DNA of 64,000 bases from Alkalicoccus luteus (GCA_052061695.1 JBPZEY010000005.1), one strand, 5' to 3'. Numbered from the stretch's first letter, positions 34,389 to 44,175 are shown. Notes: a model not told the origin generated them from the sequence alone. Made by a program: numbers and translations.

Positions 34389-35348
34389 CTACCGGTCTGA
34401 CGATGCGGCTGCAGCCGGCTGCTCTTCTTCCTGCTCCTGCCGCTCAAGCCTGTTCCAGATAAACGCCACAGCGGCTGTCAACAAAATCGCTGTTACCAAT
34501 CTGACTAGCAGCAGCGGCCACAGCGGAATACCCAGCGGTGCAAAAATCAGCGTATCTTCGATCACTGCGTGGCAGGCAACGAGGAAAATAAACACCAGAT
34601 ACAAATCCTTTTTCGATACGCCGTCTTCTTTTGCCGCCTGGATCATGACCCCTGCTCCATACGCGAGCCCGAACAGCAGTCCGGATGCCAGCGTCGTCGA
34701 TGTGTTCGGTTTCACACCGAGCAGCTTGGTAAACGGCGTCATCCACCTTGAGAACACAGGCAGCCAGGAGAGGTCCTTCATAATTTGTACAAACAACATG
34801 ATCGGAATGACAATCGCAGCCAGCTGCAGAATTCCGATAAAGGCAGCTTCCACCCCGTAGAAAAAGATATCGGCCGTACCGCTTACTTCCTCGGGGCTCG
34901 CCGGCACAAAGCCGTAGCTCGCCTGCTCTGATCCGCCGCGCCAAACGAGATGAATCACCCAGGCAGACACAAGCGCCAGCCCGATTCGCACTGCAAGCAC
35001 AACGCTGATCCGCAAGCCGACCTGCTTTGCGACAGCAGATTCTACGAACAAGTTATGTGAAAACGACAGCATAACGGCAAGAATAAATACTTGCTTTACC
35101 GTCAAGTCCATTGTCAGCATGGCTCCGATCGCCGCATACAAATTCAGCACATTGCCAAGGACAAGCGGAATAGCTGCCTCTCCCGGAAGACCGATCAAGC
35201 CCATCATCGGAGAAAGGACCCTCGTCAGCCAGTCCATGACAACGGTCTGACTGAGCATCGTCACAATCAGCGTGATCGGAAAGATTATTTTACCGAGCTT
35301 CCACGTCGTTGCAAGTCCGGCGAGCAGGCCTTTTTTTAATGTCTGCAT
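34389..35348 (-). CDS. yvoD: Nucleoside-recognition (Gate) domain membrane protein YvoD
   Basis: 319 aa polytopic membrane protein with two Gate/nucleoside-recognition repeats (about 15-125 and 155-270). The short charged C-terminal tail (EQEEEQPAAAASSDR) follows the last helix. Family members include SpoIIIAE/SpmAB-like proteins and transporters, but the substrate of YvoD is unknown. Lies between lgt and ppaX, spaced 15-30 bp. Confidence 0.87.
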   Translation of the reverse strand: MQTLKKGLLAGLATTWKLGKIIFPITLIVTMLSQTVVMDWLTRVLSPMMGLIGLPGEAAIPLVLGNVLNLYAAIGAMLTMDLTVKQVFILAVMLSFSHNLFVESAVAKQVGLRISVVLAVRIGLALVSAWVIHLVWRGGSEQASYGFVPASPEEVSGTADIFFYGVEAAFIGILQLAAIVIPIMLFVQIMKDLSWLPVFSRWMTPFTKLLGVKPNTSTTLASGLLFGLAYGAGVMIQAAKEDGVSKKDLYLVFIFLVACHAVIEDTLIFAPLGIPLWPLLLVRLVTAILLTAAVAFIWNRLERQEQEEEQPAAAASSDR

Positions 35349-35379
35349 AAGAAAACTAGCATCCTTTCCCGCTTGACGG

Positions 35380-36192
35380 TCAATCGTCTAAATAACGCTT
35401 CGTATATCCTGCTTTGCGCCAGTAGATAATTAACGCAATACTACCTGCAATCAGGACGGCAGACAGCACCATCGCGGTTCGGAAGGTTCCAAAGAGCAGG
35501 AGGTAGTCGGTACGTATTCCTTCTATAAAGAATCGTCCGATTGAATAGTAAATCACGTATGTCAGAAACAGCTCGCCACGGCGCAGGTTGACACGCCGTA
35601 AATAGAGCAGCAGCGCCACCCCGGCCAGGCTCCAAAGCGATTCATACAAAAAGGTCGGGTGATAATAGCTGCCGTTAATGTACATTTGATCGATAATAAA
35701 CGTCGGCAGAAACAGAGATTCGAGGAACTGACGGGAGACTTCCCCTCCATAAACCTCCTGATTCACAAAGTTTCCCCAGCGGCCTACAGCCTGTCCGAGC
35801 AAAATACTCGGCGCTGTGATGTCCGCCATCTTCCAAAAAGAAACATTTTTCACGCGGCAGAATAAATAAGCGGTCAGCACGGCTGCAATCAAACCGCCGT
35901 GAATCGCAAGCCCGCCTTCCCAAATAAAGAAGACGCGCACTGGATCTTCCGCAAATTGTTCCCACCGGAAAATCACGTAGTACAATCTCGCTCCAATGAT
36001 TGCTGCCGGTAGCGCCCACATGAGCAAGTCCGCTAGCAAATCATCCGGCATCCCGCGTTTTTTCGCTTCGCGATTGGCAATCAGATAACCTAAAAAGGCA
36101 CCGAGTCCGATCAGCAGGCCGTACCAGTGGATTGAGATTGGACCAATTTCAAATGCGATTGGATTCATAGGTTGTATCGAATATAGCAACAT
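35380..36192 (-). CDS. lgt: Prolipoprotein diacylglyceryl transferase
   Basis: 270 aa membrane enzyme with about seven helices that attaches diacylglycerol to the lipobox Cys of prelipoproteins. Lgt signature GRWGNFVNQEVYGG is present, as are WEGGLAIHGG and the C-terminal GRFFIEGIRTDYL. A substrate in this window is the CccB-like cytochrome lipoprotein at 51.3-51.7 kb. Start: GAGGTGACC before ATG (36192); an in-frame GTG two codons earlier is possible. Confidence 0.97.
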   Translation of the reverse strand: MLLYSIQPMNPIAFEIGPISIHWYGLLIGLGAFLGYLIANREAKKRGMPDDLLADLLMWALPAAIIGARLYYVIFRWEQFAEDPVRVFFIWEGGLAIHGGLIAAVLTAYLFCRVKNVSFWKMADITAPSILLGQAVGRWGNFVNQEVYGGEVSRQFLESLFLPTFIIDQMYINGSYYHPTFLYESLWSLAGVALLLYLRRVNLRRGELFLTYVIYYSIGRFFIEGIRTDYLLLFGTFRTAMVLSAVLIAGSIALIIYWRKAGYTKRYLDD

Positions 36193-36210
36193 GGTCACCT
36201 CAACTGTTGT

Positions 36211-37149
36211 TTAGTCATGATCGTGATCGCCTTCTTCAATCACGGTCGCAAGCCGTTCGGAAAACTGTTCGGCTGCATTAATACCCATCCGCTTAAGGCG
36301 GAAGTTCATCGCCGCTACTTCAATGATAACGGCCAGGTTCCGGCCTGGTCGCACCGGCACCGTAATTTTTGGAAGGTTCGTTTCGAATATTTGAATAAAA
36401 TCCTCATCCAGTCCGAGCCGGTCGTACTGTTTTTTCTGATCCCACGCCTCGAGATCAATGGCAAGTCCAAGCCGTTTTTCATTTCGCACAGAGCCGGCGC
36501 CGAAAAGCGTCATCACATTGATGATGCCAAGCCCCCTTATTTCAAGCAGGTGACGGATTAAATCCGGCGAACGCCCAACTAGCACGCCGTCCTGCTCTTC
36601 GCGGATTTCAACGGAATCATCGGCTACGAGCCGATGCCCGCGCCTGACAAGGTCCAGCGCTGTTTCACTTTTACCAACACCGCTCGAGCCGGTGATCAGC
36701 ACGCCGATTCCGTAAATATCGATCAGCACGCCGTGCATCGCCGTCATCGGTGCGAGCCTGCTTTCCAAATAGGTCGTCAGCTTGGAGCTGAGTCTCGTCG
36801 TGGCAATCTCAGCGGAAAAGACGGGCACGCCTACTTCGTTAGCCGCATTTTTTAACGTATCGGGTACTTCGATTCCCCTGGAAAGAATGATCGCCGGAGT
36901 ATCATACGTGCAAAGACGCTGCATCCGGTCCACCTGGTCCTCTTCCGCCAGCTGCTCATAAAACGACATCTCTGTTTTCCCTAACAGCTGAATCCGCTTC
37001 GCCGGATAGTATGTAAAAAAGCCAGCCATTTCCATGCCCGGTCGCGAAATATCACTTGTTGTAATAGGACGGTAGGTCACCGCTTCTTCGTCATTCATCA
37101 GCGTCAGGTCAAATTCCTCCATCAGTCGATCTGCTGTCACTTCTGCCAT
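36211..37149 (-). CDS. hprK: HPr kinase/phosphorylase
   Basis: 312 aa. Walker A GSSGVGKS at 154-161, catalytic His140 in MHGVLIDI, and the HprK signature EIRGLGIINV around 202-211. It phosphorylates Ser46 of HPr and Crh in response to ATP and fructose-1,6-bisphosphate, and removes the phosphate by phosphorolysis. Crh is encoded at 16.4 kb; ptsH is not in the window. First gene of the hprK-lgt-yvoD-ppaX-yvoF operon; lgt follows by 18 bp. Confidence 0.98.
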   Translation of the reverse strand: MAEVTADRLMEEFDLTLMNDEEAVTYRPITTSDISRPGMEMAGFFTYYPAKRIQLLGKTEMSFYEQLAEEDQVDRMQRLCTYDTPAIILSRGIEVPDTLKNAANEVGVPVFSAEIATTRLSSKLTTYLESRLAPMTAMHGVLIDIYGIGVLITGSSGVGKSETALDLVRRGHRLVADDSVEIREEQDGVLVGRSPDLIRHLLEIRGLGIINVMTLFGAGSVRNEKRLGLAIDLEAWDQKKQYDRLGLDEDFIQIFETNLPKITVPVRPGRNLAVIIEVAAMNFRLKRMGINAAEQFSERLATVIEEGDHDHD

Positions 37150-37242
37150 GCTGCATCTGCTCCTCTCCTGCTCGCTTCATCTTTTTCCATTCTAGCATAC
37201 CAGAGGAACTCCCGGACGGAAAGCGCCTCCGCTCTCCGCACG

Positions 37243-37270
37243 AAAAAACGGTCCGGCTGATGCCGGACCG
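37243..37270 (-). terminator. terminator of yvlBCD
   Basis: Minus strand: perfect 9-bp CGGTCCGGC/GCCGGACCG stem with a 4-nt loop, then TTTTTT. It ends the yvlB-yvlC-yvlD transcript before hprK. Confidence 0.92.
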
Positions 37271-37286
37271 CTGCAGACGTCCATCG

Positions 37287-37643
37287 CTACCGCTTCGTGA
37301 GCGGATCGATGATAAAGTTCGATATGATCGCATTCAGCAGCGCAAAGATCACCGCTGCAAGCAGACCGTTGAAAAAGCCGTCAATGACAAAGCTGTCTCC
37401 CATAAACCATGCGGTCAGCATGAGCGTAATGGCGTTGATGACGAATAAAAACAATCCGAGTGACAAAATCGTAATCGGCAGCGTCAGTACGACGAGAATC
37501 GGCTTCACAATGACGTTCACAACGGCGAGGATCAGGGCGGCAATCACAGCCGCACCGAAGCCTGTCAACTCGATACCGTTGAAGAAATACGCGATAATCA
37601 GGAGAACGACTGCGTTCACAATCAGCTGTATCAGCCAGCTCAT
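37287..37643 (-). CDS. yvlD: YvlD-like four-helix membrane protein (phage-holin superfamily fold)
   Basis: 118 aa with four hydrophobic helices filling almost the whole chain (WLIQLIVNAVVLLIIAYF, GFGAAVIAALILAVVNVIV, LPITILSLGLFLFVINAI, GFFNGLLAAVIFALLNAII). The family name 'mycobacterial phage-holin-like' is structural only. In Bacillus the yvl genes respond to envelope stress with LiaH/PspA-type systems. Overlaps the end of yvlC by 4 bp. Confidence 0.85.
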   Translation of the reverse strand: MSWLIQLIVNAVVLLIIAYFFNGIELTGFGAAVIAALILAVVNVIVKPILVVLTLPITILSLGLFLFVINAITLMLTAWFMGDSFVIDGFFNGLLAAVIFALLNAIISNFIIDPLTKR

Positions 37644-37849
37644 AGTCCTCTCACATCCCCCTCATTCGGCATGAGAAATACTCCGATCAAATAGAGTGAC
37701 ACGACAAGCAGGGAAAACGGGAAAAACAGAACAATCGCTGCAATACGCACGACCGTCGGATCAATTCCAAAATACTTGCCGAGTCCTCCGCACACTCCTG
37801 CCAGCTTGCGGTCTTCAATCGTCCGGGACAGCTGTTTCATGCAAGACAC
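37640..37849 (-). CDS. yvlC: PspC-domain membrane protein (YvlC)
   Basis: 69 aa, one PspC domain: SRTIEDRKLAGVCGGLGKYFGIDPTVVRIAAIVLFF followed by a second hydrophobic segment. PspC proteins sense envelope stress in the phage-shock response. 4-bp overlap with yvlD; 6 bp after yvlB. Confidence 0.9.
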   Translation of the reverse strand: MSCMKQLSRTIEDRKLAGVCGGLGKYFGIDPTVVRIAAIVLFFPFSLLVVSLYLIGVFLMPNEGDVRGL

Positions 37850-37855
37850 CTCCGG

Positions 37856-38965
37856 TTATTTAACGTGAATCGAACCTGTAGTGGATTCGGCCTCAATATA
37901 GAAATGGCCGTCTCCCTCCTTGTTCGCAAGAAACGTCTGCCGCTTCTGAGCATAATCCTTTTTCTCTTCAATCACGCTCATATTCGGCAGCTGGCAGTGC
38001 AGACCGCCGACAGTGGTCTTCACGTCTGCTTCCACTTTTACGCCGTCCGGAACTGCCACATAGACGCTGCCCATCACCGTTTTCAAGTATGCCTTGGACT
38101 GGGACGCTTCCGAAAGACGGAAATGCAGCGTGCCATTGACTGATTCCAGATGAAAGTCGCCTCGTCCGGCATCCACTGTTACCGTCCCGTTCATGGATTT
38201 CAATTCTCCATCCATCGCATTAAATTGGCGCACGGTAATCGAGCCGTTCGTCGTTTCAATTCTGGCTTCTTTTGCATCGATCCGTTCAACGGCGATCTTA
38301 CTGTTGACGCCCCGGATATCGAGTTTATGAACCGGCAGGCTCCCGGCATTTATACGTCCGTTGAACGCATATATTTTCAGCTTTTCCAGATCGCCGGTCG
38401 GCAGATACACCACCGTATTCACTTTCATCGATTTTTTACGGACATCAAAGCGGAGCCGGCCGTTGGAAATGCTGAACTGGGCTTCGCGTAAAAATTCACG
38501 TCTGGCCGTTTCTGCATCCTTCACGCGAAACACCTGGACGTCGCATTCAATCCGCACCTTCTTCTCGTCGGAAGGACGAATTTCAACCGCACCGTTCTCC
38601 ACGTGAATATCGGCTTCCTTTACATACACATCGCGCTGCTGAAACACATGATCGATTTTCTCAGCGGTTCCGAAGTTAAAATCAAGATCAAACTCCTTCA
38701 GCCGGTGCACAGCATCATCAACAAAGCCGGAAAACTTATTGGCAAAGCTCGTCATCTTTTCTTCTGCACGGCGATAGCTCCATTCGCCGCTCTCCTGGCT
38801 GTTTCTGTCCGAATGCGCAGAATCGTCTTCAAAAGAAGTCTGTTCCGGTTCCGGCTCTGCCTGCTTTTCACGCTCATTAATCGTTTCCAGCAGACGCATA
38901 CCTTCCTCGGCAGAAATTTTCCCGTCCTCGATCATCTTCAGAATCATTTTCCGTTCTTCCTGCAT
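37856..38965 (-). CDS. yvlB: YvlB-like DUF4097 adhesin-type protein
   Basis: 369 aa. N-terminal SHOCT-like segment (ERKMILKMIEDGKISAEEGMRLLETI) is followed by a charged linker, then a beta-helical DUF4097 domain (about 115-369) of repeated short strands such as IETTNGSITVRQFNAMDGELKSMNGTVTVD. It has no signal peptide or transmembrane helix. ATG at 38965 has AGGGG 9 nt upstream. Function unknown; it is linked by operon to the PspC protein. Confidence 0.85.
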   Translation of the reverse strand: MQEERKMILKMIEDGKISAEEGMRLLETINEREKQAEPEPEQTSFEDDSAHSDRNSQESGEWSYRRAEEKMTSFANKFSGFVDDAVHRLKEFDLDFNFGTAEKIDHVFQQRDVYVKEADIHVENGAVEIRPSDEKKVRIECDVQVFRVKDAETARREFLREAQFSISNGRLRFDVRKKSMKVNTVVYLPTGDLEKLKIYAFNGRINAGSLPVHKLDIRGVNSKIAVERIDAKEARIETTNGSITVRQFNAMDGELKSMNGTVTVDAGRGDFHLESVNGTLHFRLSEASQSKAYLKTVMGSVYVAVPDGVKVEADVKTTVGGLHCQLPNMSVIEEKKDYAQKRQTFLANKEGDGHFYIEAESTTGSIHVK

Positions 38966-39109
38966 GATCAAACGCCCCTTTCCATAGTCGGCAGGTCCAG
39001 TTTCCCGCCCCTGCCTTCATAATACAGCAGCCTCCACAGAGTTCCCTCCGTCCGGAGGCGTATTCTCCATCGGCATTCGGGTGTATTACGGATCAGCGCC
39101 GCAGATGTT

Positions 39110-41977
39110 TCATCTCGCGGTTGCCGGTTCTGCTTTCTCATTCATTCGCTTGCGCTCACGCTCCAGGATCGGCTTCAAAAAGCGTCCGGTATGGGAGGCT
39201 TCCACTTCTGCGACTTCTTCCGGCGTTCCTTCGGCCACCAGCTCCCCGCCGCCGTTTCCGCCTTCCGGACCGAGATCAATGACGTGGTCGACCGTTTTAA
39301 TCACGTCAAGATTGTGTTCGATGACGACGACCGTATCCCCGTTCTCCACAAGGCGCTGCAACACGTGAAGCAGTTTCTCAATGTCTGCAACGTGCAGCCC
39401 GGTTGTCGGCTCGTCCAGTATATAGAAGGTTTTCCCGGTGGAACGCCGGTGCAGCTGCGAAGCCAGTTTAACCCGCTGCGCTTCCCCTCCGGAAAGCGTC
39501 GTTGCCGGCTGGCCGAGCTTAATATAGCCGAGACCGACATCCTGCAGCGTTGTCACCTTTCGTTTAATTCGCGGGATATTTTCGAAGAAATCGACTGCTT
39601 CATCCACCGTCATATCGAGTACATCCGCGATATTTTTGCCTTTGTATTTAATTTCAAGCGTTTCTCGATTGTACCGTTTTCCGTGGCATTCCTCGCACGG
39701 GACATAGACATCAGGAAGGAAGTGCATCTCGATTTTAATGATCCCGTCACCGCGGCAGGCTTCACAGCGGCCGCCTTTCACGTTAAAGCTGAAGCGCCCC
39801 TTCTTATAGCCGCGCACCTTCGCTTCGTTCGTCATTGCAAACACGTCGCGGATATCATCAAACATGCCTGTATACGTGGCTGGATTTGAACGCGGCGTTC
39901 TGCCGATCGGCGACTGATCGATGTCGACCACCTTTTCCAGCTGATCGATTCCTTTTACTTCCTTCACTTTGCCAGGCTTCGCCTTCGCTGTTGTGAGCTT
40001 TAAAGACAGGGAACGTTTCAAAATGTCGTTAATCAGCGTACTTTTCCCGGATCCCGATACCCCGGTCACGGCATTGAGCAGTCCAAGCGGAATAGACACG
40101 TCTGTGTTTTTCAGGTTATTTTCTGACGCTCCCTTAATCTGCAGACGGCGTTTCGTCGGCTTCCGTCGTTCAGTGGGGAGGGAAATAAACTTTTCACCGG
40201 ACAAGTACTTGCCTGTCAGCGATTTTTCGTCTTTCATCACTTCCTCAGGAGTGCCGGTTGAACAAATGCTGCCGCCGTTCACTCCGGCCCCAGGTCCGAT
40301 ATCAATCAGATGATCGGCCGCTAGCATCGTATCCTCATCGTGTTCAACAACGATCAGCGTGTTGCCGAGATCCCTCATTCTTTCGAGCGTGCTGATCAGC
40401 CGGTGATTGTCCCGCTGATGCAGCCCGATGGATGGTTCATCGAGAATGTAAAGCACGCCCATGAGAGAAGATCCGATTTGAGTAGCGAGCCGGATTCGCT
40501 GCGCTTCTCCGCCGGAAAGCGTTCCTGCCGAACGTGACAGCGTCAAATACTCAAGACCGACATTTACCAGGAACCCGAGCCGCTCCTTAATTTCACGAAG
40601 TATCATCCGGGCAATTGTCATATCCTTTTCCGACAGCGTCAGGCTGTCAAAAAACTGATCTGCTTCGGAGATCGACATATCGGTTACTTCCCCAATATGC
40701 CGGCTGTCTATTTTTACCGCCAGCGATTCCTCGCGCAGACGGTTCCCATCGCAGGACGGACATGGTTTTTGAGCCATGTACTGCTCCATCTGTTCGCGGA
40801 TATAGTCTGATCCAGTTTCCCGGTAGCGTCTGGCGACGTTTTTCAGCACGCCTTCAAAGTAAATATCCTTCTCGCGGACGCGTCCAAACTCATTCTCGTA
40901 GCGAAAGTGGATTTTTTCGCGGCCGCTTCCATCAAGTATAATCGCTTTTTCCTTTTTTGAGAGCTTTTTAAACGGCTTGTCCATATCAATTTTATAGTGA
41001 GCGCAGACGCTTGCAAGGAGCGAAGGGTAATACTGGGAGCTTGTCGGCTTCCAAGCCGCAATCGCATGTTCGTTCAGCGTCAGCGACGGATCAGGTATAA
41101 TCAGCTCCTCATCCACCTCAAGCTTATGGCCGAGACCGTCACAGCTCGAGCATGCGCCGAACGGGCTGTTAAAGGAGAACATCCGCGGCTCCAGCTCGCC
41201 TATGGAAAAGCCGCAGTGCGGACAGGCATGGTGCTGGTTAAACAGCAGCTCTTCCTGGTCAATTACATCGACAATGACCTGACCTTCAGCAAAATTCAGT
41301 GCCGTCTCAAGCGAGTCCGTGAGCCGTGTTTCAATTCCTTCCTTTATCATGATCCGGTCGATAATGACTTCGATATTATGCTTTTTATTCTTATCGAGTG
41401 TTATCTTTTCTGCCGCTTCACGCATCTCTCCATTGACGCGGACTCTGACATAACCCTGTTTCTTTATATCTTCCAGTACTTTCGCATGCGTTCCCTTGCG
41501 TCCAGAAACAACCGGTGCGAGAATCTGCATTTTTGTGCGCTCTTCGTATGCCATGAGCTGGTCTGCCATCTGCGTTACCGTCTGTGAAGTGATTTCCACT
41601 CCGTGAACCGGGCAGATCGGCGTTCCGACTCTCGCAAACAGCAGGCGAAGATAGTCGTAAATTTCCGTAACGGTTCCCACTGTCGACCTTGGATTTTTCG
41701 ACGTTGTTTTCTGATCAATGGAAATAGCCGGGCTCAGTCCGTCAATCGAATCAACGTCCGGTTTATCCATCTGGCCGAGAAACTGACGGGCGTAAGCAGA
41801 CAGGGACTCCACGTAGCGCCGCTGCCCTTCCGCGTAAATCGTGTCAAAAGCGAGCGAAGATTTACCTGACCCTGAGAGACCGGTCATGACAACGAGCTTG
41901 TTTCTCGGAATCGTCACATCAATATCTTTCAGGTTGTGGGATCTGGCCCCCTTCACAACAATGTTATCTAAAGCCAT
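39110..41977 (-). CDS. uvrA: Excinuclease ABC subunit A
   Basis: 955 aa damage-recognition ATPase. Two ABC modules with Walker A GLSGSGKSS (near 31-39) and GVSGSGKST; two LSGGEAQR signatures; zinc sites CPHCGFS...CSSC, CPSC and CEACRGDG...CEEC. It loads UvrB onto damaged DNA. 7 bp after uvrB. Confidence 0.98.
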   Translation of the reverse strand: MALDNIVVKGARSHNLKDIDVTIPRNKLVVMTGLSGSGKSSLAFDTIYAEGQRRYVESLSAYARQFLGQMDKPDVDSIDGLSPAISIDQKTTSKNPRSTVGTVTEIYDYLRLLFARVGTPICPVHGVEITSQTVTQMADQLMAYEERTKMQILAPVVSGRKGTHAKVLEDIKKQGYVRVRVNGEMREAAEKITLDKNKKHNIEVIIDRIMIKEGIETRLTDSLETALNFAEGQVIVDVIDQEELLFNQHHACPHCGFSIGELEPRMFSFNSPFGACSSCDGLGHKLEVDEELIIPDPSLTLNEHAIAAWKPTSSQYYPSLLASVCAHYKIDMDKPFKKLSKKEKAIILDGSGREKIHFRYENEFGRVREKDIYFEGVLKNVARRYRETGSDYIREQMEQYMAQKPCPSCDGNRLREESLAVKIDSRHIGEVTDMSISEADQFFDSLTLSEKDMTIARMILREIKERLGFLVNVGLEYLTLSRSAGTLSGGEAQRIRLATQIGSSLMGVLYILDEPSIGLHQRDNHRLISTLERMRDLGNTLIVVEHDEDTMLAADHLIDIGPGAGVNGGSICSTGTPEEVMKDEKSLTGKYLSGEKFISLPTERRKPTKRRLQIKGASENNLKNTDVSIPLGLLNAVTGVSGSGKSTLINDILKRSLSLKLTTAKAKPGKVKEVKGIDQLEKVVDIDQSPIGRTPRSNPATYTGMFDDIRDVFAMTNEAKVRGYKKGRFSFNVKGGRCEACRGDGIIKIEMHFLPDVYVPCEECHGKRYNRETLEIKYKGKNIADVLDMTVDEAVDFFENIPRIKRKVTTLQDVGLGYIKLGQPATTLSGGEAQRVKLASQLHRRSTGKTFYILDEPTTGLHVADIEKLLHVLQRLVENGDTVVVIEHNLDVIKTVDHVIDLGPEGGNGGGELVAEGTPEEVAEVEASHTGRFLKPILERERKRMNEKAEPATAR

Positions 41978-41984
41978 GTTTGTC

Positions 41985-43979
41985 TCATCCTTCCGCTTTC
42001 AATTCTAAGATGACGTCACGCAGTTCGGCAGCTCGCTCGAAGTCGAGGTCTTTAGCAGCCTGCTTCATTTCAAGCTCCATACGCTCCACTACTTTTTCAC
42101 GTTCCTTTTTCGTCAGCTTTTTATTCGGTGCTTTTTCAAGCGCTTCGTATGTTTCGTCTTCCTCAGCAGCGAATGTTGCCTTTATCAGCTCCGGAATTGC
42201 TTTTTGAATCGTCGTAGGTGTAATTCCGTACTTGTCGTTATACTCTTTTTGTATGGAACGGCGGCGTGTCGTTTCATCGATCGCCACCTGCATGGAGTTC
42301 GTCATTTTATCTGCGTACATAATAACGTGACCGTTCGAGTTACGAGCCGCCCGTCCCATCGTCTGAATCAGCGAACGCTCTGCCCGGAGGAAGCCTTCTT
42401 TATCCGCATCCAGAATCGCAACGAGTGACACTTCCGGAATGTCGAGTCCCTCCCGAAGCAGGTTAATCCCTACAAGGACGTCGAATTCTCCCTGACGCAG
42501 TTCACGGATAATTTCAATGCGTTCCAGCGTTTTAATGTCTGAATGAAGGTACTGCACTTTAATCCCGACCTCTTTTAAATAGCTCGTCAGGTCCTCCGAC
42601 ATTTTTTTCGTCAGCGTCGTGACAAGCACACGTTCACCGCGCTCGCGCCGCAGCCGGATCTCTTCAATCAGATCATCAATCTGTCCTTCAATCGGCCGCA
42701 CATCAATCGTCGGATCGAGCAGTCCCGTCGGCCGGATGATCTGCTCTACCATTTCTTTTGTATGCTCAATCTCATACGGACCTGGTGTAGCAGATACAAA
42801 CACGATCTGCCGGATGTGCTTTTCGAACTCTTCAAACTTAAGCGGACGGTTATCTTTTGCCGAAGGAAGCCGGAAGCCGTGGTCAACCAGCACATTTTTG
42901 CGGGCCTGATCGCCATTGTACATGCCTCGGACCTGCGGCAGCGTCACGTGGGACTCGTCAATAATAATGAGGGAATCCTCCGGGAAATAGTCAAGCAGTG
43001 TGTACGGAGTCGCCCCGGCCTCCCGGAACGTCAGATGCCGCGAGTAGTTCTCAATTCCGGAACAGTATCCGAGCTCCTGCATCATCTCCAGATCGTAGCG
43101 TGTCCGCTGTTCCAGCCGCTGAGCCTCCAGCAGCTTGCCTCTGTCATGCATATCCTTTAAAACAGTCTCAAGCTCCGCCTCTATGTTCTTCATTGCACGC
43201 TGCAGCTTTTCTTCCCGTGTAACGAAGTGGGAAGCCGGAAAGATAGCAGCGTGCTGCCGTTCGCCTAACACTTCTCCAGTCAGCGCATCTACTTCAGTGA
43301 TCCGGTCGATTTCATCACCAAAAAACTCCACTCGTAAACAGTGTTCATCGCGGGAAGCCGGGAATATCTCCACGACGTCTCCGCGCACACGGAACGTTCC
43401 CCGCTGAAAGTCGATATCGTTCCTCGTATACTGCACATCGACGAGCTGTCGCAGCAGGTCATTGCGTTCACGCTCATCGCCGGTCCTTAATGACACAACA
43501 AGATCCCGGTATTCCTCCGGGGAACCCAGGCCGTAAATGCAGGAAACGCTGGCCACGATGATGACATCGTCGCGCTCAAACAGTGAACTCGTCGCGGAGT
43601 GGCGCAGCTTATCAATTTCATCATTTATGCTGGCATCTTTTTCGATAAACGTATCCGACTGCGGAATATATGCTTCCGGCTGATAATAGTCATAGTAGCT
43701 GACGAAATATTCGACCCGGTTTTCCGGGAAAAACTCTTTAAACTCGCTGTATAGTTGTCCGGCAAGTGTTTTGTTGTGAGCAATGATCAGCGTCGGCTTT
43801 TTCACCCGTTCGATCACGTTGGACATCGTAAATGTTTTACCTGTTCCGGTAGCCCCCAGCAAGGTCTGGAATTTCTCTCCCTGCTGAATGCCTTCTACGA
43901 GCTTTTCAATTGCTTGCGGTTGATCGCCTGCAGGCTTGTATTTGGATTCTAACTTAAATGGATAGGTTTCAACAGCCAC
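41985..43979 (-). CDS. uvrB: Excinuclease ABC subunit B
   Basis: 664 aa helicase-like damage verifier. Walker A GATGTGKT near 43-50, the DNA-wedging beta-hairpin YYDYYQPEAYIPQSDTFIEKD, DESHVTLPQ, and a C-terminal UVR coiled coil that binds UvrC (EMKQAAKDLDFERAAELRD). The promoter carries a LexA-like box. csbA, its B. subtilis neighbour, is absent here. Confidence 0.98.
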   Translation of the reverse strand: MAVETYPFKLESKYKPAGDQPQAIEKLVEGIQQGEKFQTLLGATGTGKTFTMSNVIERVKKPTLIIAHNKTLAGQLYSEFKEFFPENRVEYFVSYYDYYQPEAYIPQSDTFIEKDASINDEIDKLRHSATSSLFERDDVIIVASVSCIYGLGSPEEYRDLVVSLRTGDERERNDLLRQLVDVQYTRNDIDFQRGTFRVRGDVVEIFPASRDEHCLRVEFFGDEIDRITEVDALTGEVLGERQHAAIFPASHFVTREEKLQRAMKNIEAELETVLKDMHDRGKLLEAQRLEQRTRYDLEMMQELGYCSGIENYSRHLTFREAGATPYTLLDYFPEDSLIIIDESHVTLPQVRGMYNGDQARKNVLVDHGFRLPSAKDNRPLKFEEFEKHIRQIVFVSATPGPYEIEHTKEMVEQIIRPTGLLDPTIDVRPIEGQIDDLIEEIRLRRERGERVLVTTLTKKMSEDLTSYLKEVGIKVQYLHSDIKTLERIEIIRELRQGEFDVLVGINLLREGLDIPEVSLVAILDADKEGFLRAERSLIQTMGRAARNSNGHVIMYADKMTNSMQVAIDETTRRRSIQKEYNDKYGITPTTIQKAIPELIKATFAAEEDETYEALEKAPNKKLTKKEREKVVERMELEMKQAAKDLDFERAAELRDVILELKAEG

Positions 43980-44052
43980 GTTCTGTCACCTTGCCTTCCC
44001 TCATTAAACTTTATTCTCCTCATCTAATACCCGATTTTATCCTGATTCACCC

Positions 44053-44082
44053 ATTATATCACGAAATGCAGCTCCGTGCGAA
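44053..44082 (-). promoter_or_regulatory. uvrB promoter
   Basis: Minus strand: -35 TTCGCA (44077-44082), 18-bp spacer, extended -10 TGATATAAT (TATAAT at 44053-44058). Confidence 0.6.
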
Positions 44083-44092
44083 CATACATTCT
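44079..44092 (-). promoter_or_regulatory. LexA (DinR)-like SOS box upstream of uvrBA
   Basis: CGAACATACATTCT, compared with the Bacillus LexA consensus CGAAC-RNRY-GTTYC: 12 of 14 positions agree. It overlaps the -35 of the uvrB promoter, the right place for repression. uvrBA is SOS-regulated in B. subtilis. Confidence 0.6.
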
Positions 44093-44131
44093 GTTCCTGA
44101 TTTGGAAGCAGTCCGTCCGGGCTTATACGTC

Positions 44132-44162
44132 AAAAAACTGTTCCGGAAATGTTCCGGAACAG
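44132..44162 (-). terminator. terminator of minJ
   Basis: Minus strand: CTGTTCCGGA/TCCGGAACAG stem, short loop, TTTTTT, just after the minJ stop codon. Confidence 0.9.
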
Positions 44163-44175
44163 CCGCGCAGCACAG

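Noticed and set aside
44079..44097. Alternative wider palindrome GAAC...GTTC at the uvrB promoter
   Set aside because: The half-sites are 9 bp apart; LexA of Bacillus needs four. The tighter match at 44079-44092 is kept instead.
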